Source of the DNA: Ailurus styani
Lineage: Eukaryota; Chordata; Mammalia; Carnivora; Ailuridae
NCBI GenBank assembly: GCA_002007465.1
Contig: LNAC01000682.1
Location: 249,779 to 313,778 of the forward strand
Length of the DNA: 64,000 nucleotides
Direction: 5' to 3'
The position numbers and the translations under genes are program-made. This document shows positions 43,585-54,994 of this stretch, in pieces. The notes beneath the pieces were generated by a model. It ran no database searches, was not told where the DNA came from, and was given only the letters and a program-made list of their open reading frames with translations. Positions within the stretch are counted from its first letter, which is position 1. Each line of letters starts with the position of its first letter.

Positions 43585-43735
43585 TCACAAATAGTGTCTA
43601 TTCCTTACAATGACCATGCAGGAAAGGCATGGGCTCAGAGATAAAATAACTTGCCAACATCACCCAGCTAGTAAGCGTTTTTGGAGGTGGAGACTGTGAG
43701 GTGAGATTCTGATCTGGTTGAATCTAAAGTCCATT
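43585..43735 (+). repeat. MIR SINE fragment
   Basis: ...ACAATGACCATGCAGGAAAGGCATGGGCTCAGAG...ACTTGCCAACATCACCCAGC... is a MIR core. Confidence 0.6.
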
Positions 43736-43844
43736 GTATCTGTGACCTTTCCTGTCACAGGAAAAGGCAGTATCACATGGCAGATAGGAGTTTGGCTTTA
43801 GAATGTTGTAGTCCAACATACTCATTCACATACAGAGACTTGAT

Positions 43845-44960
43845 TTATGACAGAGGTGTCATGTCAGAGCAGTGAAAAAAAATGTGGGACCACTGGATTT
43901 CCATATGGAAAAAAAAGGAAATTTGATCCCCCTCCTCACACCATTTTCAAAAATTACTTGCAGGTCAAAGACCTAAGTGTGAAAGTTAAACATACAAAGG
44001 TTTTAGAACAGAAAAGAGGAGAAAAATTTTAAGATCTTGAGTAAGGGAAGGGTTTCTTAAGCATTACACAAAATGCATTAACCATATAAGAATATATGAT
44101 ACATTCAATTACACTAAAATTAAGAACTTCTGATCCTCAAAAAACACCATTATAAGAGTGAAAAGACAAGCCACAGAATGGAAGGAGGTATTTGCAACAT
44201 ATATAACTGATAAAGGACTGGTTTCCAAATTGTATGGAGATTTCCTACAAATCAGTGAGAAAAAGGCAAATGATCCAATTTTCCTAAATGATCAAGAGCT
44301 ATGAAAAGCCGTTTTACAAAAAGGAGAAATTTAGTTGTCCAATAACTCTGGAAAGGTGCTCAACTTCTTTCACAGATCAGGGCAATGCATATTAAAACTT
44401 TGATAAATTAGCATAAGACACCCATTGTTTGACAAAATTAAAAACTCTGACAACACTAAATGTTGGTGAGTGTGGAACAACTGGAACTCACGTGCACTGC
44501 TGGTGGGGATGTAATTTAATGTAACTATTCTGGAAAACTGGTATTCTCTAATAAAGTTGAAGGTATGCATACCAAGTGACTCAAAAATTCCAGTCCAAGG
44601 TATATACCTTAGACCTATATGTTCTAACGTACAACAGGCTACATGCCTAAAAGTGTTTTTACCAGCAGCCAAGACACTTATTGCATAAAATGATAGGGTA
44701 TATAGTGATATATCTGTACTAGAAAACACCATACAGCATGAAAACAAAAGAACTGCAAGTCTATGCTCAAACGGATGGATGCTGGCAGGGTGACACTGAG
44801 GGTAAAAGTCACAAAAAATACGTATATGTATAATTCCATTTATACGAAGTTCAAACACAGGCAAAGTAAACACAGAAGTTCAACTCTCAAGGAAAGCAAG
44901 GAAATAATTACTCTTAAATTTGAGGGTAGATTGAGATAGTGTTTGGATACTTGAGTGTCT
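43845..44960 (+). repeat. Old L1 ORF2/3' region
   Basis: ...CAAGCCACAGAATGGAAGGAGGTATTTGC..., ...ACTGCTGGTGGGGATGTAATTTAATG..., ...ATAATTCCATTTATACGAAG... are classic L1 ORF2 and 3' UTR landmarks in the right order. The frame is broken many times. Confidence 0.85.
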
Positions 44961-45355
44961 TCATGTGCTAGGGCCACCGTGACAAAGTACCACAGACCAG
45001 GTGGCTTAAACAATCTGTATTTATTTTCCGACAGTTCTAGAAGCCAGGAAGCCTGAGACCAAGGTGCCAGCCAATCCAGTGCCTGGTGAGAGACTTCTTT
45101 CTGGCCTGCCTTCTTACTGAGGCTCCCCTTGGCCTTCCTTCTGTGCTTGTGTGGGGAGAAAGACAGTGAGCTCTCTGGTATCTCCTCTTTTAAGGGCACC
45201 GATCCCATCGTGAGGGCCTGGCCCTCATGGCTTCATCTCACCCTAATTACCTCCTAAAGACCCATTTACAAATACCATCACAGTGAGGGTTAGGGCTTCA
45301 ATATATGAATATTGGGGGATACAAACATTTGGTCCAAAACAACAGGATTTCTGGG
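44960..45355 (-). mobile_element. MaLR-like LTR (antisense), probable
   Basis: ...AAAGTACCACAGACCAGGTGGCTTAAACAA..., ...AGTTCTAGAAGCCAGGAAGCC..., ...CATATGAATATTGGGGG-like end. It fits an antisense MLT1/MST-type LTR; subfamily uncertain. Confidence 0.5.
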
Positions 45356-45462
45356 GTGACAGGAATGTTCTATAACTAGCCAGCAGTTATGGGTGTTCCC
45401 TTTTTCCAACCATGTATACACTTTATGTATGTTTTATGTGACATTTAAAAAATAAAATTATA

Positions 45463-45656
45463 GGGGTGCCTGGGTGGCTCAGTTAAGCATCTTTCTTCAG
45501 CTCAGGTCATGATCCTGGAGTCCCAGGATTGAACCCCAAGTCAGGCTCCCTACTCAGTGGGCATTCTGCTTCTCCCTCTCCCTCCACTCCTGCTCCTGAT
45601 CTCTCACTCTCTTAAATAAATAAATAAATTCTTTTAAAATTTTTTTAAATAAAATA
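45463..45656 (+). repeat. CAN-SINE
   Basis: GGGGTGCCTGGGTGGCTCAGTTAAGCATC..., flanks AAAATAAAATTATAG / AAAATAAAACTTAG. It has a small deletion in the head. Confidence 0.93.
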
Positions 45657-45689
45657 AAAAATAAAACTTAGATCTAGGTTAACTCAAAG

Positions 45690-45850
45690 ATTTTCTACCT
45701 CTATGATCTTCATAAGGTCTTTCAATTTCTTTGAGCCCTGATTTCCTCAAATAGAAAATAAGGATAATACCTACTTATAATACCTAGAAGAGAAAATTTA
45801 GCACATAGTCAGTGCCTGGCACAGAGTATAGCCAATGAACACAAGTTTAA
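45690..45850 (-). repeat. MIR SINE fragment (antisense)
   Basis: ...TGAGCCCTGATTTCCTCAAATAG...GATAATACCTACTTATAA...AGTGCCTGGCACAGAG is antisense MIR. An L2 3' end piece follows at about 45870-45950. Confidence 0.7.
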
Positions 45851-46047
45851 AAAGTATTTCTTTCACCCATTTACTTATTCATTCATTCATTCACTATACA
45901 TTTTCCAAAAGTCTACCAGGTGCTAAGCGCCGGGCTGAGTGACTGGGGTTACAGAAGGAAAAACCAAACTTCTTTCCTCAGGAAACACAGGAGACATGAG
46001 GCCCTCTGCTGGTGCCAAGGAAGAAATTCTTTCCAGACTGTGTTTCT

Positions 46048-46081
46048 GTTTTTGTTTTTGTTTTTGTTTTTGTTTTTGTTT
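46048..46081. repeat. (TTTTTG)n simple repeat
   Basis: Five to six hexamer units. Confidence 0.95.
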
Positions 46082-46314
46082 CCTCTTCAAGTAAAAGATG
46101 CTGAAAAAAAATTCAGTAGTTCAGTAGTTCAAAAATATTTTTAGTATTATAAGGTAATGTGACAACTGGAGGTATGAACATTTATGATACCAGGGAACGT
46201 CTTTTAATTTTTGTTCAGGTGAGATGATGGAATTGTGGGTTGTTTTCTGTGTTTTTCAAGAATCCTTCCCATTTAGATACTTGCTAAACTATTTCTGGAT
46301 GAAATGATATACTT

Positions 46315-46780
46315 GGTGTATCAGTCAGGGTTTAGCCAGAGAAAAAGAACCAGTAGGAGATATATGTGAAGATATATGTGATCGTGGGGGCTGAAGGCAA
46401 GTCTGAAATCCACAGGGCACGCTGTCAGGAAGGGCAGGCTGGAACTCCAGGGCTTGAGCTGACACTTCCATGCACAAGTGAAGAAGTCAGCCATTTGACT
46501 GCCTCGTGGTAGAGAATTCTAAGCCAAGGACACAGTATGTGCAAAGACTACATGTTGAATTTCTTCTTGCTCAGGGAAGCCCTGGCTCTGCTCTTATGTA
46601 AGGTCTTGGAACTAATTTAGTCAGGTTCACCAAGATTATCTAGAATAATCTCCTTTACTTAAAAAATCTGATTATGAGCTTTAATCACATCTGCAAACCC
46701 TCATAGCAACATCTAGATTAATGAATAACTAGGGTCTATAGCCTAGCCAAGTTCACACATAAAATTGACCATCACATCTG
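46315..46780 (-). repeat. Ancient interspersed repeat, same family as 1810-2185
   Basis: ATCAGTCAGGGTTTAGCCAGAGAAAAAGAACC at the left and ...TTCACACATAAAATTGACCATCACA at the right are the reverse complements of the ends seen at 1810-2185. The inside is diverged. Confidence 0.55.
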
Positions 46781-46794
46781 TGAATAGATGGAAT

Positions 46795-46940
46795 AGGGGT
46801 GGCACATGGTTTGATAGTCCTTGAGGCTAGGGTGATAGGTACAGGGAAGGTTCATTATACAGTTCTGTCTGCTTTGTACTTCTTCCTGTCTGTACTTCAT
46901 AATTGTCTACAATAAAGAGGTTTTAAATATACTTTAAAAA
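46795..46940 (+). repeat. L1 3'-end fragment
   Basis: ...GGTGATAGGTACAGGGAAGGTTCATTATACAG... and a terminal AATAAAGAGG match an old L1M 3' end. Confidence 0.55.
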
Positions 46941-47124
46941 TACTCAGAAACTCACTGCTTTATATTTGATATTTTTCTTTCTGGATCTTTTTCTCTTACA
47001 CATTCTTACATAGCTAAGATCATGGTGGAGTTACTATATCTTACCTTTTTTGTAGTATTATACCATCAGCACCTTCACACCTCATTAAAAATTCTTCCCA
47101 AATATCAAACAAAATTATTAGGAA

Positions 47125-47235
47125 CTCAGGGTCTGACACCACACAAACCTGGTTCAAATCCCAGTTCTGCTGTTCATTGTTGAGTGATCTTGACCTAAAC
47201 TTCCTAGATTCCCTATGACTCAGTTTCTTTTAATA
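47125..47235 (-). repeat. MIR SINE fragment (antisense)
   Basis: ...AACCTGGTTCAAATCCCAGTTCTGC...GTGATCTTGACCTAAAC... is an antisense MIR head. Confidence 0.65.
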
Positions 47236-47631
47236 GAATCATTCAATTCATTCACTCATATTAATTGAGTATATCCTCTGAGTCAGCTCATGTTCTAGAT
47301 GCTGTGGCTATACCAGTGAACAAAGCAGACAAAATCCTTGTCTTTATGGAGCTGACATTCTAGTGGGGGAACAGATACTAGGAAACTAAATACATAATGT
47401 GCAGGGGTTTGTAACTAATCCAAAGAAAAATAAAGCAGGGTAAGGGGAATAGAGAGTGCCAGAAGCAGGAGATGGGGAGAAATAGTCCAGAAAAGTCTTT
47501 TCTATTGAGATGACACTTGAAGAAAGCGAAGGAATCAGCTCTTTGACTATCTGGTGGAAGAGCATTCTCAGCAAAAAACACAGTGTGTGGAAAGGTCCTG
47601 GGGTAGGAACATGTTCAAGATACAGAGAGGA

Positions 47632-47818
47632 GGGGGCACCTGGGTGGCTCAGTGGGTTAAAGCCTCTGCCTTCAGCTCAGGTCATGATCTCAGGGTCCTG
47701 GGATCGAGCCCCGAATCGGGCTCCCTGCCCAGCAGGGAGCCTGCTTTCTCTTTTCTCTCTGCCTACTTATGATCTCTCTCTCTGTCAAAAAAATAAATAA
47801 ATAAAATCTTTAAAAAAA
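47632..47818 (+). repeat. CAN-SINE, first of a pair
   Basis: Lies between the first (47618-47631) and second (47819-47832) copies of AGATACAGAGAGGA. Confidence 0.95.
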
Positions 47819-47832
47819 AGATACAGAGAGGA

Positions 47833-48017
47833 TGGGGCTCCTTGGTGGCTCAGTGGGTTAAGCCTCTGCCTTCAGCTCAGGTCATGATCTCAGGGTCCTG
47901 GGATGGAGCCCCGCATTGGGCTCTCCACTCAGCAAAGAGCCTGCTTCCCCCCCTCTCTCTGTCTGCCTCTCTGCCTACTTGTGATCTCTCTCTCTGTCGA
48001 ATAAATAAAAAAAAAAC
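47833..48017 (+). repeat. CAN-SINE, second of a pair
   Basis: Lies between the second (47819-47832) and third (48018-48031) copies of AGATACAGAGAGGA. It differs from the first copy at several sites, so this is not a recent tandem duplication. Confidence 0.95.
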
Positions 48018-48860
48018 AGATACAGAGAGGAGGCCAGTGTGGTTGGAGTGGAAGGAACTAGATGATATAGAAAATGAAGCCAGAGAGTTAACAGGAAGTA
48101 GTCAGGACAAGAGGGAGCCACTGGAGGGTCTGGACAAAGGAAGGATATCTGGCTTCTGTTTTGAAGGGTCTACTCTCTAGCTGCAGTGAGAAAAATAAAG
48201 TGAAGGGTACAAGGGCAAAAACAAGAAAACTAATTGATAGGCAATCAGAATCATCCAGATGAGAGGTACTGGTCGTTTGGACTGAGTGGTAGCAGTGAAG
48301 GCTATAAGCAATGGTCAGATCCTCTATATATTTAAAATAGAGCCCACAAGATTTGCTGGTGTATGTGGAGTGAGAGACAGGAGGATTCAAGAATTATTCT
48401 AAAATTTTGTCTCAACAACTGGAAGTATAGTGTTGTCATTAACTAAGATGTGAAAACAGCAGAGGAAAAGGGTTTAGTAGGGAGAAGTTTAGGATCCAGA
48501 CTGCTTTTGAAGAAGCCTGTCCATACCAGCACAAATCCACAAGCATGGAGAGAACAGGAGAAAAGAAGACAGCAACAACACTTTGCACCCAAAATGCTGA
48601 CCAACCAGGGGTAACTGACTTTGCAGACCCAAGAAATCCTAATCCTAATCAATGAAGAAATTAAGAATCAATGAAGTAAGCAGTAGCATCCTCAAAAAGC
48701 TCAGGAATTTTGGATTAGGTACAGCTGGAAGTTGGGTTGGTAGACATAAAATAAACATGATTAGTTTAAAGCTGTTTGAAAAGTAGGAGCTCCCTGGATC
48801 CCTTCTCCCACTCTTTGCTGATGAGAGACTACCTCTTCCCAGCGCAGACAAAGGAACTAG

Positions 48861-49194
48861 AAGGCACAAGTCACAGTTGAAGGTGGAAGCATCATTCCCC
48901 AAACAGCAGGATTAAGAGAACTGGGGTGGGGCGCCTGGGTGGCTCAGTGGGTTAAAGCCACTGCCTTCGGCTCAGGTCATGATCTCAGGGTCCTGGGATC
49001 GAGGCCCGCATCGGGCTCTCTGCTCACCAGGGAGCCTGCTTCCTCCTCTCTCCTCTCTCTCTGCTGCCTCTCTGCCTACTTGTGATCTCTCTCTCTGTCT
49101 CAAATGAATAAATAAAATCTTTANGGAAGGCACAAGTCACAGTTGAAGGTGGAAGCATCATTCCCCAAACAGCAGGATTAAGGGAACTGGGGTG
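48861..49194. other. Contig join at a SINE: flank+SINE, N, flank without SINE
   Basis: 48861-48928 recurs at 49127-49194 with one clear difference. The left copy runs into a CAN-SINE (48928-49123) that stops at N (49124) just before its A tail. The right copy continues straight into unique sequence with no SINE. Confidence 0.9.
48928..49123 (+). repeat. CAN-SINE, cut by the N at 49124
   Basis: GGGGCGCCTGGGTGGCTCAGTGGGTT head and AATAAATAAAATCTTTA end, then N. It is the young subfamily. Confidence 0.93.
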
Positions 49195-49334
49195 TATTCA
49201 GTGTTTAGACTCCAAGCCCTCTATCCCCATCAACCCTCAGGCTAGGCTACCTCTGCCCTGCAGGCAGAACTTTGGAGGAGACTTCTTCTATGGGGACTCC
49301 AAGCAGTCCATGAAGGACAAAATGTATTGTTGAT

Positions 49335-49502
49335 GGGGCACCTGGGTGGCTCAGAGGGTTAAGTGTCTGACTCTTGATTTTGGCTCAGGTCATGATCTCA
49401 GGGTTCTGAGATCCAGTCCTGTGTTGGGCTCATGCTGGACATGCAACCTGCTTAAGAGTCGTTCTCTCTCTCCCTCTACCCCTCCCCCACCTTCTAAAAT
49501 AA
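49335..49502 (+). repeat. CAN-SINE, older form
   Basis: GGGGCACCTGGGTGGCTCAGAGGGTTAAGTGTCTGACTC...; its 3' end lies inside the sequence duplicated around the N at 49597. Confidence 0.88.
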
Positions 49503-49732
49503 AAAATGTGTTGTTGGCATTTGGAATTCCCCAATAAAATTATCCTATAGTGAAGCTTGAGTCAACAACTGAGAACCTCCATTTTTACTTCACCCCNTTT
49601 CTCTCTCTCCCTCTACCCCTCCCCACCTTCTAAAATAAAAAATGTGTTGTTGGCATTTGGAATTCCCCAGTAAAATTATCCTATAGTGAAGCTTGAGTCA
49701 ACAACTGAGAACCTCCATTTTTACTTCACCCC
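49462..49732. other. Contig join: single N between two copies of about 135 bp
   Basis: 49462-49596 and 49599-49732 are the same sequence with a 1-base C-run difference and one substitution, around N at 49597. It is an assembly feature. Confidence 0.9.
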
Positions 49733-49979
49733 CTACCTTAAATATGAGGGGATAAACAAGGATTGTCCGGTATCTAAGGAATCCCATCACAGTTTTGGCA
49801 GTGGAGTGTTAAGAAGGAATGCAACTAGATATTTGTGTCCTATCAGCCATCTTTACCCAGAGTCTCTTGGTATGTTGTTTTCTTATCTTCCCTCTACCTT
49901 TTGTCACCTGCCCTCTTCTTTCCTAAAAATTAGTGGTGTTGCAAGAGGCTTCTGATTTTGTTGCTTTGCTCTTGTCTTT

Positions 49980-50205
49980 TTAAAACTCACTTCTGAATCA
50001 TCTTAGAATGTGATCTCTCAGCAGGGGGGAAGTCTCATTGCCTTTCTCTGGATTTCAGAACCATGGTCAGGGATAAAAATACACTGGTGTGNTTAAAACT
50101 CACTTCTGAATCATCTTAGAATGTGATCTCTCAGCAGGGGGGAAAGTCTCATTGCCTTTCTCTGGATTTCAGAACCATGGTCAGGGATAAAAATACACTG
50201 GTGTG
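49980..50205. other. Contig join: single N between two copies of about 112 bp
   Basis: 49980-50091 and 50093-50205 are the same sequence with one extra A after the G-run, around N at 50092. It is an assembly feature. Confidence 0.9.
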
Positions 50206-50324
50206 AGTGGGCTCCATCACACTTTCATTATATCTATGGCTGCTTTTGCATTAAAACAGTGGAATTGAATAGCTGTAGCTGAGACTATTTGGCCAGCAAT
50301 GTCTAAAATATTCACTATTGGGCC

Positions 50325-50480
50325 CTCTGCAAGAAGAGTTTGCAGATCCCTGATACAGACGATCCCATTTAGTTCTAACAGCCCTTGATGTAGACATTTG
50401 TAATCCTTGTTTTATCACAAAGGAAGCTGAGGTTGAGACAAAGCAGGTAACTTGCTCAAAGTCATAGAAAGTATTGGTAA
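50325..50480 (+). repeat. MIR SINE fragment
   Basis: ...ATCCTTGTTTTATCACAAAGGAAGCTGAGG...ACTTGCTCAAAGTCATAG is a MIR core. Another, weaker MIR lies at about 51290-51420. Confidence 0.65.
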
Positions 50481-53400
50481 CATCTCAAAGTGTCTGTCGA
50501 TGATAGCATATGGTCTCCTATCACAGTCATTTCCCCACCACCCAGAACCCTCAATGAGGAGAAATCCAAAGTATTAAAGTATTAAGCCAGCTGAGACATC
50601 CTAAGTACTTTTCCTGGAGCTAACAGCCACTCTACGTGTCTCTGTCTTTTTACTTTTCCAGAAGTGACTCTGTCCTCTGGTGCAAGAGCACCAATGTCAC
50701 CCTAGGATCCCAACTAACCCTCCAACGCTCCCCACAAACCTCCTACATCTCTGCCACACTTTCCCCAAGCAGACAGCCTGACCTTTCTGAAGTGAACTTA
50801 TTCTACAGGTGAATAAGGAATATCAGTGGTTTCCAACACAGCCATCACAGAGGTTGTTCCTGTTCTACTCTTCCAGAGCTCTGCCAGCCCTTGAGGCTGG
50901 AGGAAAAGCCCTCCCCTGTTCCCAGGCTCAAATGAGCACAGAGGCAAGAATAAATCAAATCCTACTCTTCTGTGGAAGAGGCTGCCCCAAGCTGTGGAGC
51001 CCAGTCCTACAAGGTGAATTCCTCCCAGGCTGCAGCACTGAGCTGCAGAGGGCAGTCTCCTCAGAGAAGAGCTACTCCACAACTAGAGCTCTTTGAGGGT
51101 GGAGGTTGTCTTATTGACCACAGGACCGTACTTAGAGCAGGGCTTGGCACTTATAAAGCAACAAATCAGCACTATAATCATTATGCATGCATATGAATTA
51201 CTAAATAAATGAACCAATGAATGATGGTCTCACAACAAATCTTTTAGGGTAGTTAACCACATATACAAACTTATACTTTACAAAGTATTTTTCACATCTT
51301 CTATCCCAGTTCACCCTTCCAACAATGTTTAGGGAAATATAGAGTCTCAAACCTCGTTTCAGAGGAGGAGTCCATTAAAAGGTTAAGTAACTCAGCCAAC
51401 ATCAAACAACCAGAGAGGGACAGAGGGGAGATGTGAACCCAGGGCTGACCCAACAGCTGTGTTTCTTCCAGCAAAATCACACCGCTTCTCTCTGCCAGAA
51501 CCCAGATGCCCTCCTCACCATGCACATGTCTCTTTTCACTCTCTTTCTCTACCTCTTTCCTTCTCTCTAAAAGTCCCCTTTTTCTTCCCTCTCTCTTGTC
51601 TCAGGTCCCATAAAAGGATTCCTTGACTAATTATTAGATAGTCACTGACTATCTAATGTCTTAAACTATCTAATGACTGTACTAATGATTAGATATTGTT
51701 ACTTTAAAAAAAAAAGTGTGCTTGGGTTTCTACCCAGGATTTCTCTGCAAAGTTTTAATCTAATAACTGCAGGTACAGAAAACATAGGTAACTTGCATTT
51801 AAGAAGAACTCTATACATAGTTCTATTTTCTTTACTGAACCATGGTGATTAAATTTTAAATATATTGAGCATCCCTGATTGCTTTTTATATGATTGTCCT
51901 TCAACCTGACCACATTAAATGTTTACAAGATTTACCTCCTCTAGTACAAGGGCAAGCTACATTTACACTGGAAAGCCTTTTTAAAACAACCATATAAATC
52001 AAATAGCGAAACTCAAAAATATGTTCAGCAGACACATGTGCCCTGGGGCAAGTTCCAAGTACCAGTTATAAGCTAAGAAACTCAGAGATCCTGCCAGCCA
52101 CTCTGGGTCAAAGTTATCCAAGACCTATTGCCTATCAGATGTCCTGAGGAATTCATGTCAGGGCCACCCCGGCAAGCCTTTGCTGCCTTCCAGAGTGCCT
52201 CATCAGATTCAGATTCTCTCCTGCTGCAGGTTGGACACGAATAGGCATAGTGGCCAGCATAGTGGCTGGGACAGAAAAAGCTGTACTGATGCTGGGGTAG
52301 GAAATGAAGTTCAAGTGTATGGCAGCAAGGTTATTATATGGTCACTTCTGCCTAGGAACATCCATCCATTCAGCCATCCACTTCTACAGCTCTGCTCTAC
52401 ACCTGTCCAGGTAGGGACTAATTCCCTTGAATGCCTCATACACGGCCAGCTCAGACTCATTGTTCTCCAGCAGATGCAGATGGTGTGGGATGAAGTACTG
52501 AGCAATGAATCCCAACAAGCATTTCAACAGCTGTTTCTGCAACCCCAGAAGTGTCATGGTTCAGAAGGGGAATGAACAAGGACTTTCTGTGGTCCTTTTG
52601 GTGGTCTGTGGCTATGAAGACACTATGGAGAACTTGTTGGCCACTCATCATGGGGAAAGTGTGAGGAGATTCTTCGGTCTCGTGCTTTACTTCATTGAAC
52701 CTGGGCACAAAGCCTAGGTCCTACTGCCCCTCATCTTCAGGAACCTCTGGATGACAAGGTTGGCTTCATGAGACAAGCAAATGGGGTCAGTATCAGCTGG
52801 CTGTATGTCCTGAGGCAAGGACTTAGTACATGAAGATGTACTCAACACAAAGCATCATCGCCATAAGGTCAAACTTGCTGATAGAACAACAACAACAAAA
52901 CAAAACAAAACAAAAAACCACCTTTCAGCACCCCTGTAGGTACCTATTTTCTGAAAAACTTTGATGGTGATTTTACACTTTGCTGTGAAAAGGTTCAGAC
53001 TCTGAGAGTCTGCCCCACATGGCATTTTCCCTGATACTACTCTCTCACTCCTCTTCCTCCTCCCCGGATTTTCCCTCCTCATTCAGGAATGCCTTCAGCA
53101 AACCCAGCCGAGTGGTAAAGTGCTCTGAGAGTGCCTTTAGGAGTCCATGACTTTGCCCACAGTGTCTAGAATCTTGGTAACTGGCTCCACTGCATAGGAC
53201 CAAATAATAGCTGAAACCATCTCCCACATCTTAGAGGTCAAGAATAAGACCTCGGGAAAGCGGTCACAAATCCTTGCCAGCTGGTCATTGATGGATAAAT
53301 GAAACCCCGCTCTGGTAAACCCCAGACTTCTATTCTCTGGAAGAGATTCTCAGTCATGTCAACAGCCTCTACAAAATCAGATCTCAACAAAGTTCCACCT

Positions 53401-53500
53401 TACCTCCCGTACTCTGGTGAAAACACAAAGAGGGGTAGATTTCCTTTGGGAGAGATACCAGTGTTCCTATCCATGATTACACTTAAGAATATATCAGCTT
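50480..53500. other. Intergenic stretch without a confident gene
   Basis: Few repeats are recognisable here (a weak MIR at 51290-51420). Between about 52200 and 54280 several stretches read as protein-like on the minus strand but in shifting frames with stops. It may be a decayed pseudogene; I could not identify a parent. Confidence 0.5.
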
Positions 53501-53503
53501 TTA

Positions 53504-53695
53504 GGGCACCTGGGTGGCTCAGTAGGTTAAAGCCTCTGCCTTCGGCTCAGGTCATGATCTCAGGGTCCTGGGATCGAGGCCCACATCGGGCTCCCTGCTC
53601 AGCAGGGAGCCTGCTTCCTCCTCTCTCTGCCTGCCTCTGCCTACTTGTGATCTCTCTCTATCTGTTAAATAAATAAATAGAATCTTAAAAAAAAA
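53504..53695 (+). repeat. CAN-SINE
   Basis: Flanked by the perfect 19-base duplication AAGAATATATCAGCTTTTA. Confidence 0.96.
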
Positions 53696-54559
53696 AAGAA
53701 TATATCAGCTTTTACCTGTTCCTGGAGCTTGTTCTGGATTTAGGGGCCTATTAGCTTGACCAGTTCATTTTACAATTGTTCAGCTATTTCCAGAGTACAT
53801 AGCTAACATTTTCTTTTAACAGTGGATCCAGTTCTGTAATATAATGTGAGAATGTATGTATAATATTGGTGTTAGTGAGCTTTCCATGCAATGGAATATT
53901 CTGTCTTCTTCTTCTTCTGTCTTCAGAGAATAAGGAGCTTAATGATCTATTTTAAGGCATGATTATTTCTTTTTGTCAACTGTTTTTTATACTCAAAGGC
54001 AGCAGAAGCCTTCACCTTTGCTGTGGCCTTACCACATTCCTTACATCTGCTATATTTCCCAAGTATTTTCTTGACACTGGACCAGTCTTTCAAAAGCACA
54101 GAACCCAAGACTACCTCTCTGGTTGCTAGACACAAAAAACAGACCACAAAATACCCCATCCAGGCATTTGGACAAACGTGTACTGCTGAAGGAGTTGGGT
54201 GCTACATCCCAAGAGTCCTGACCCATTCCAGAGTCCATCACCTCTTTGGGAAATGGAAGCCGGAACTGAGCAACCAATAGGTTGCTACAAACCCTTCATT
54301 TGCTCTTACTCAGGTCCCCGAGATTTAATAGGCCAACGCCTTCCTTATTATGGACAATTTTCTCATCCCAGAATATGTCGTCACCTGTGGTTTGTGACTT
54401 TACCTCCTGCTTTACAAAATAAAAAATCAAAAACTTCCCCATTGATAAAACCTTCAGAGTTCTTTCCTTCTATATGTATCATCAGCATTTCTGTGGCATA
54501 AAAATTAGTTCTGACTAAGAAAGTCAAATCTGCATGGCTCTTCCATCAGGCAGGAAAAA

Positions 54560-54606
54560 AAAGAATAAAATAAAATAAAAACAAAATAAAATAAAATAAA
54601 ATAAAA
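54560..54606. repeat. (AAAAT)n simple repeat
   Basis: Imperfect AAAAT pentamer run. Confidence 0.9.
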
Positions 54607-54635
54607 ACAGTTATAAAGTTAAAAAGAAACAATAT

Positions 54636-54828
54636 GGGCGCCTGGGAGGCTCAGTGGGTTAAAGCCTCTGCCTTTGGCTCAGGTCATGATCTCAGGGTCC
54701 TGGGATCGAGGCCCGCATCGGGCTCTCTGCTCAGCAGGGAGCCTGCTTCCCCCTCTCTCTCTGCCTGCCTCTCTGCCTACTTGTACTCTCTCTCTCTGTC
54801 AAATAAATAAATAAATAATCAAAAAAAA
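54636..54828 (+). repeat. CAN-SINE
   Basis: GGGCGCCTGGGAGGCTCAG head, flanks AAAAGAAACAATAT on both sides. Confidence 0.95.
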
Positions 54829-54994
54829 AAAAGAAACAATATGTCTGCCAAGGAATACTACAGCTATAAAGGTCATAATAACCTTTTTTGAGCACCACTG
54901 CTTTCTTCCTCACCTAGAAGCTTTGTTCTCTAGAATCAAGGACTCTCAGAAACTCTGGTGTTGGAAATTTTATCAGTAAGAATGAAACAGTTTC

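Larger units (their letters stand above)
47245..48490 (-). repeat. L2 LINE, one of the better preserved copies, split by two SINEs
   Basis: ...GTGGCTATACCAGTGAACAAAGCAG..., ...GGCCAGTGTGGTTGGAGTGG..., ...TTAAAATAGAGCCCACAAGATTTGCTGG... follow the antisense L2 consensus for about 0.85 kb of L2 sequence. No open frame survives. Confidence 0.8.

Noticed and set aside
44370..44873. Minus-strand open frame of 167 codons
   Set aside because: It is antisense to an old L1 ORF2/3' region and does not resemble a known protein.
52180..52575. 131-codon + strand frame
   Set aside because: It lies opposite the possible minus-strand pseudogene traces and has no recognisable domain or splice context.
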